NCBI GenBank assembly: GCA_965224325.1
Contig: CBDCYT010000020.1
Coordinates: 310,001 to 374,000 of the forward strand
Reading direction: 5' to 3'
DNA length: 64,000 nucleotides
DNA from: CBDCMJ01 sp965224325
GTDB taxonomy: Bacteria > Chloroflexota > Dehalococcoidia > Lucifugimonadales > UBA3495
Notes under the pieces: model-generated
Told to the model about the DNA's origin: nothing
What the model saw: the letters and a program-made list of their open reading frames with translations, nothing else
The model's database searches: none
Program-made: the position numbers and the translations under genes
Shown: positions 61,766 through 64,000 of the stretch, in pieces
Position numbering within the stretch: the stretch's first letter is position 1
Layout: each line of letters starts with the position of its first letter

Positions 61766-63277
61766 ATGGTGCGACGGATGTATAAGGTGGACGTATATCT
61801 GCGGGTTCGCCGGGCGGTGATGGTGGAGGGTAAGAGTATTCGGGAGGTCTCCAGAGAGTTTGGCCTGCACCGGGACACCGTGCGCAAGATGCTGGCCTAC
61901 TCCGTGCCTCCGGGGTACCGGCGACAGACCCCGCCCCGGCGTCCCAAGCTTGAGCCCTACACCGGTGTCATTGACCGGATCCTGGAGGACGATCTAAAGC
62001 GCCCCAGGAAGCAGCGACACACCGCCAAGCGCATCTACGAGCGGCTCAGGGACGAGTACGGGTTCGACGGCGGATACACCACGGTCAAGGACTACGTCAG
62101 GGAGCATCGCCGTCAGACCAAGGAGATGTTCGTGCCCCTGTCCCATCCGCCGGGCCACGCGCAGTGCGACTTCGGCGAGGCCCTGGTGGTCATCGGCGGC
62201 GTAGAGCAAAAGGCCCACTGCTTCGTCATCGACCTGCCCCACAGCGACGGCTGCTTCGTCAAGGCCTACCCGGCGGAGACCACCGAGGCCTTCCTGGACG
62301 GCCATGTCTCGGCGTTCGCCTTCCTGGGCGGAGTGCCCCAGAGCATCCTCTACGACAATACCAGGCTAGCCGTGGCGAAGATACTGGGGGATGGACGGCG
62401 TCAGCGCACCCGGGCCTTCACCGAGCTGCAGTCCCACTACCTGTTCGAGGACCGGTTCGGACGCCCAGGCAAGGGCAATGACAAAGGCAAGGTGGAGGGC
62501 CTGATGGGGTACGTGCGGCGAAACTTTCTGGTGCCGGTGCCGTCCTTCGAGAGCTTTGATGCGCTCAATGCCTACCTGGAACAACGATGCCTGGAGCGAA
62601 TGGACGCCCAGCTCAGGGGCCACACGGAGACCATCGGTCAGAGGATGGAGCGGGACCTGGAGGCCCTGTTGCCGCTGCCGCCGGTGGCATACGACGCCTG
62701 CGACAAGCAGGCAAGCCGGGTGAGTTCGCTGTCCTTGGTAAGGTACAGGACCAACGACTACTCGGTGCCGGTGGCTTACGGATATCGGGACGTCCTGGTA
62801 CGGGGCTACGTGGACCAGGTGGTCATCAGTTGCGGAACCGAGGTCATCGCCAGCCATCCCAGATCATACGACCGGGACGACTTCATCTACGATCCCATCC
62901 ACTACCTGCCGCTCTTGGAACGGAAGCCGGGCGCCCTGGACCAGGCCGCACCCCTGCAGGGCTGGGCCCTGCCCGAAGAGTTCGGGACGCTGCGCCGGCT
63001 GCTGGAATCCAGAATGGGACGGCGGGGCAAACGGGAGTACGTGCAGGTGCTCAGGCTGCTGGAGACCTTCAATCAGCAGGAGGTGCACGCAGCGGTAAAA
63101 GATGCCATCCACCTGGGGTCGCTGAGCTTCGACGCAGTGAAGCACCTGGTGCTCTGCCGGCTGGAGGGACGTCCGCCAAGGCTGGACCTGGAGCTGTATC
63201 CCCACCTGCCCAGGGTCAGGGTCAGCACCACGTCCGCCGGAGACTACATGACCTTGCTGTCGGGGAGAGCGGCATGA
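61766..63277 (+). CDS. istA: IS21-family transposase IstA
   Basis: The 503 residues have an N-terminal HTH (KSIREVSREFGLHRDTVRKM), the RNase H-like core with PGHAQCDFGEALVVI (first Asp), SILYDNTRLAVAKI (second Asp) and FGRPGKGNDKGKVEGLMGYV (Glu), and a C-terminal domain (SRVSSLSLVRYRTNDYSVPV). This is the usual IstA layout and the frame is intact. Its stop overlaps the istB ATG (ATGA). The left inverted repeat should lie near 61700-61760; it could not be confirmed without the right end. Confidence 0.95.
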   Translation: MVRRMYKVDVYLRVRRAVMVEGKSIREVSREFGLHRDTVRKMLAYSVPPGYRRQTPPRRPKLEPYTGVIDRILEDDLKRPRKQRHTAKRIYERLRDEYGFDGGYTTVKDYVREHRRQTKEMFVPLSHPPGHAQCDFGEALVVIGGVEQKAHCFVIDLPHSDGCFVKAYPAETTEAFLDGHVSAFAFLGGVPQSILYDNTRLAVAKILGDGRRQRTRAFTELQSHYLFEDRFGRPGKGNDKGKVEGLMGYVRRNFLVPVPSFESFDALNAYLEQRCLERMDAQLRGHTETIGQRMERDLEALLPLPPVAYDACDKQASRVSSLSLVRYRTNDYSVPVAYGYRDVLVRGYVDQVVISCGTEVIASHPRSYDRDDFIYDPIHYLPLLERKPGALDQAAPLQGWALPEEFGTLRRLLESRMGRRGKREYVQVLRLLETFNQQEVHAAVKDAIHLGSLSFDAVKHLVLCRLEGRPPRLDLELYPHLPRVRVSTTSAGDYMTLLSGRAA

Positions 63278-64000
63278 ACGACCGGTCGACGCTGCTGCTG
63301 GAACACCATCTCAAAGAGCTGAAGCTGCCCGGCTTTCTCAGGGAGTACGGTAAGATGGCAGCCCAGTGCGCCGCCGAGGGTGTGGATCACCCCCAGTACC
63401 TGCTGCGCCTCGCCGAGCTGGAACTCATCGACCGCCACCAGCGCATGGTGGAGCGGCGGATACGGGCGGCTCGATTCCCTGCCGTCAAAAGCCTGGACAC
63501 CCTAGACTTCCCGGCCATACCATCGTTGAACAAGGCGCTGGTGATGGAGCTGGCACGATGTGAATACATCCAGCGCCGAGAGAACGTCATTGCCGTCGGC
63601 AACAGCGGCACCGGCAAGACCCACGTGGCCCTTGGTTTGGGGCTGGCCGCCTGCCAGCGCGGGATGTCTGTGGGTTTCACCACCGCCGCCGGTCTGGTGC
63701 ATGAGATGATGGAGGCCAGGGACGAAAGGCGCCTGCTGAACTTGCAGAAACAACTGGCCCGGCTCAACCTGCTGATCGTCGACGAACTGGGCTTCGTGCC
63801 TCTGGCCCGGACCGGGGCGGAACTGCTCTTCGAGGTGTTCAGCCAGCGCTACGAGCGGGGCTCCATAATGCTGACCACCAACCTGCCTTTCGACGAGTGG
63901 ACCGAGGTCTTCGGCTCGGAGCGTCTCACCGGAGCGCTGCTGGACCGGCTCACCCACCACGTCCACATCCTGGAGATGAACGGCGAGAGCTACCGCCTCA
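63274..64000 (+). CDS. istB: IS21-family helper ATPase IstB (cut by window edge)
   Basis: The 242 visible residues contain LLLEHHLKELKLPGFLREYG, Walker A AVGNSGTGKTHVALGLGLAA, Walker B LNLLIVDELGFVPLARTGAE, and sensor-like SIMLTTNLPFDEWTEVFGSE. IstB is an AAA+ DnaC-like ATPase that assembles on DNA and directs IstA to the target. Only the last part is missing beyond the window. It overlaps istA by 4 bp. Confidence 0.95.
   Translation, partial: MNDRSTLLLEHHLKELKLPGFLREYGKMAAQCAAEGVDHPQYLLRLAELELIDRHQRMVERRIRAARFPAVKSLDTLDFPAIPSLNKALVMELARCEYIQRRENVIAVGNSGTGKTHVALGLGLAACQRGMSVGFTTAAGLVHEMMEARDERRLLNLQKQLARLNLLIVDELGFVPLARTGAELLFEVFSQRYERGSIMLTTNLPFDEWTEVFGSERLTGALLDRLTHHVHILEMNGESYRL

Noticed and set aside
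1..64000. tRNA, rRNA, tmRNA or RNase P genes
   Set aside because: No cloverleaf with a TTCGANNC-type arm at proper spacing and no rRNA motif was recognised by eye; a covariance-model scan would be decisive.

Overview
The window looks like a chromosome segment of an uncultured Chloroflexota bacterium, most likely Dehalococcoidia/SAR202-like. This is an inference from gene content: two F420-type LLM oxidoreductases, the DUF3090-SCO1664 pair, a DUF3352 protein, a mycobacterial-style CysM with a MoeB-type activator, a prokaryotic translin and a bacterial voltage-gated Na channel homologue. DNA is moderately GC-rich. No rRNA, tRNA or CRISPR array was recognised.

Layout. 0-7.5 kb: two SufU genes (the first cut by the window edge), an ion channel, a run of stand-alone nuclease-like genes (GIY-YIG, DUF4268, NucS-like) and a decayed RHH/serine-recombinase pair. 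8-15 kb: a BrkB membrane protein, an internally repetitive 365-residue protein, an IS1380 transposase and a DUF3352 protein. 15-22 kb: LLM oxidoreductase, an AAA ATPase + DUF4276 pair resembling an anti-phage module, a HAD dehalogenase, a K-channel with a zinc ribbon and a membrane protein. 22-28.5 kb is an eroded accessory island: helicase remnant next to an IS5 copy, an element with CoiA-like cargo plus its internally deleted derivative, and a HicBA module with a frameshifted toxin gene. 28.5-44.8 kb: metabolic genes, including an orphan Tat-type binding protein, the Rrf2-MoeB-CysM sulfur cluster, UbiA, DUF362, YchF-like GTPase, LarC and SCO1664/DUF3090. 45-58 kb: housekeeping genes (ComM, translin-ThiE-FmdB operon, PolA, CitE-like, FolB, L28, Rpe-ArgH) with a small PLD-containing accessory pair inserted after polA. 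58-64 kb: a 1.5-kb element carrying two small HTH-type genes, PhhB, a second LLM enzyme and IS21 istAB running off the end.

The main theme is mobile DNA. Two families of small non-autonomous inverted-repeat elements can be delimited to the base from terminal repeats and target duplications. Family A has GAGCYTGTCTCA ends. Family B has CAGGGCC ends and 9-11 bp target duplications. Both contain the same palindromic core, ATTCCCGCTTTCGCGGGAAT. One family A copy sits between the Shine-Dalgarno sequence and start codon of the ubiA-type gene. One family B copy lies just upstream of the rrf2 gene. A larger family B element carries the two HTH-type genes.

A second theme is how the accessory genes decay. 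Three nuclease-type genes are each interrupted by a single in-frame TAG with a conserved domain continuing in the same frame. Five others (RHH, helicase, CoiA-like, HicA, HTH gene A) are frameshifted. The housekeeping genes are intact.
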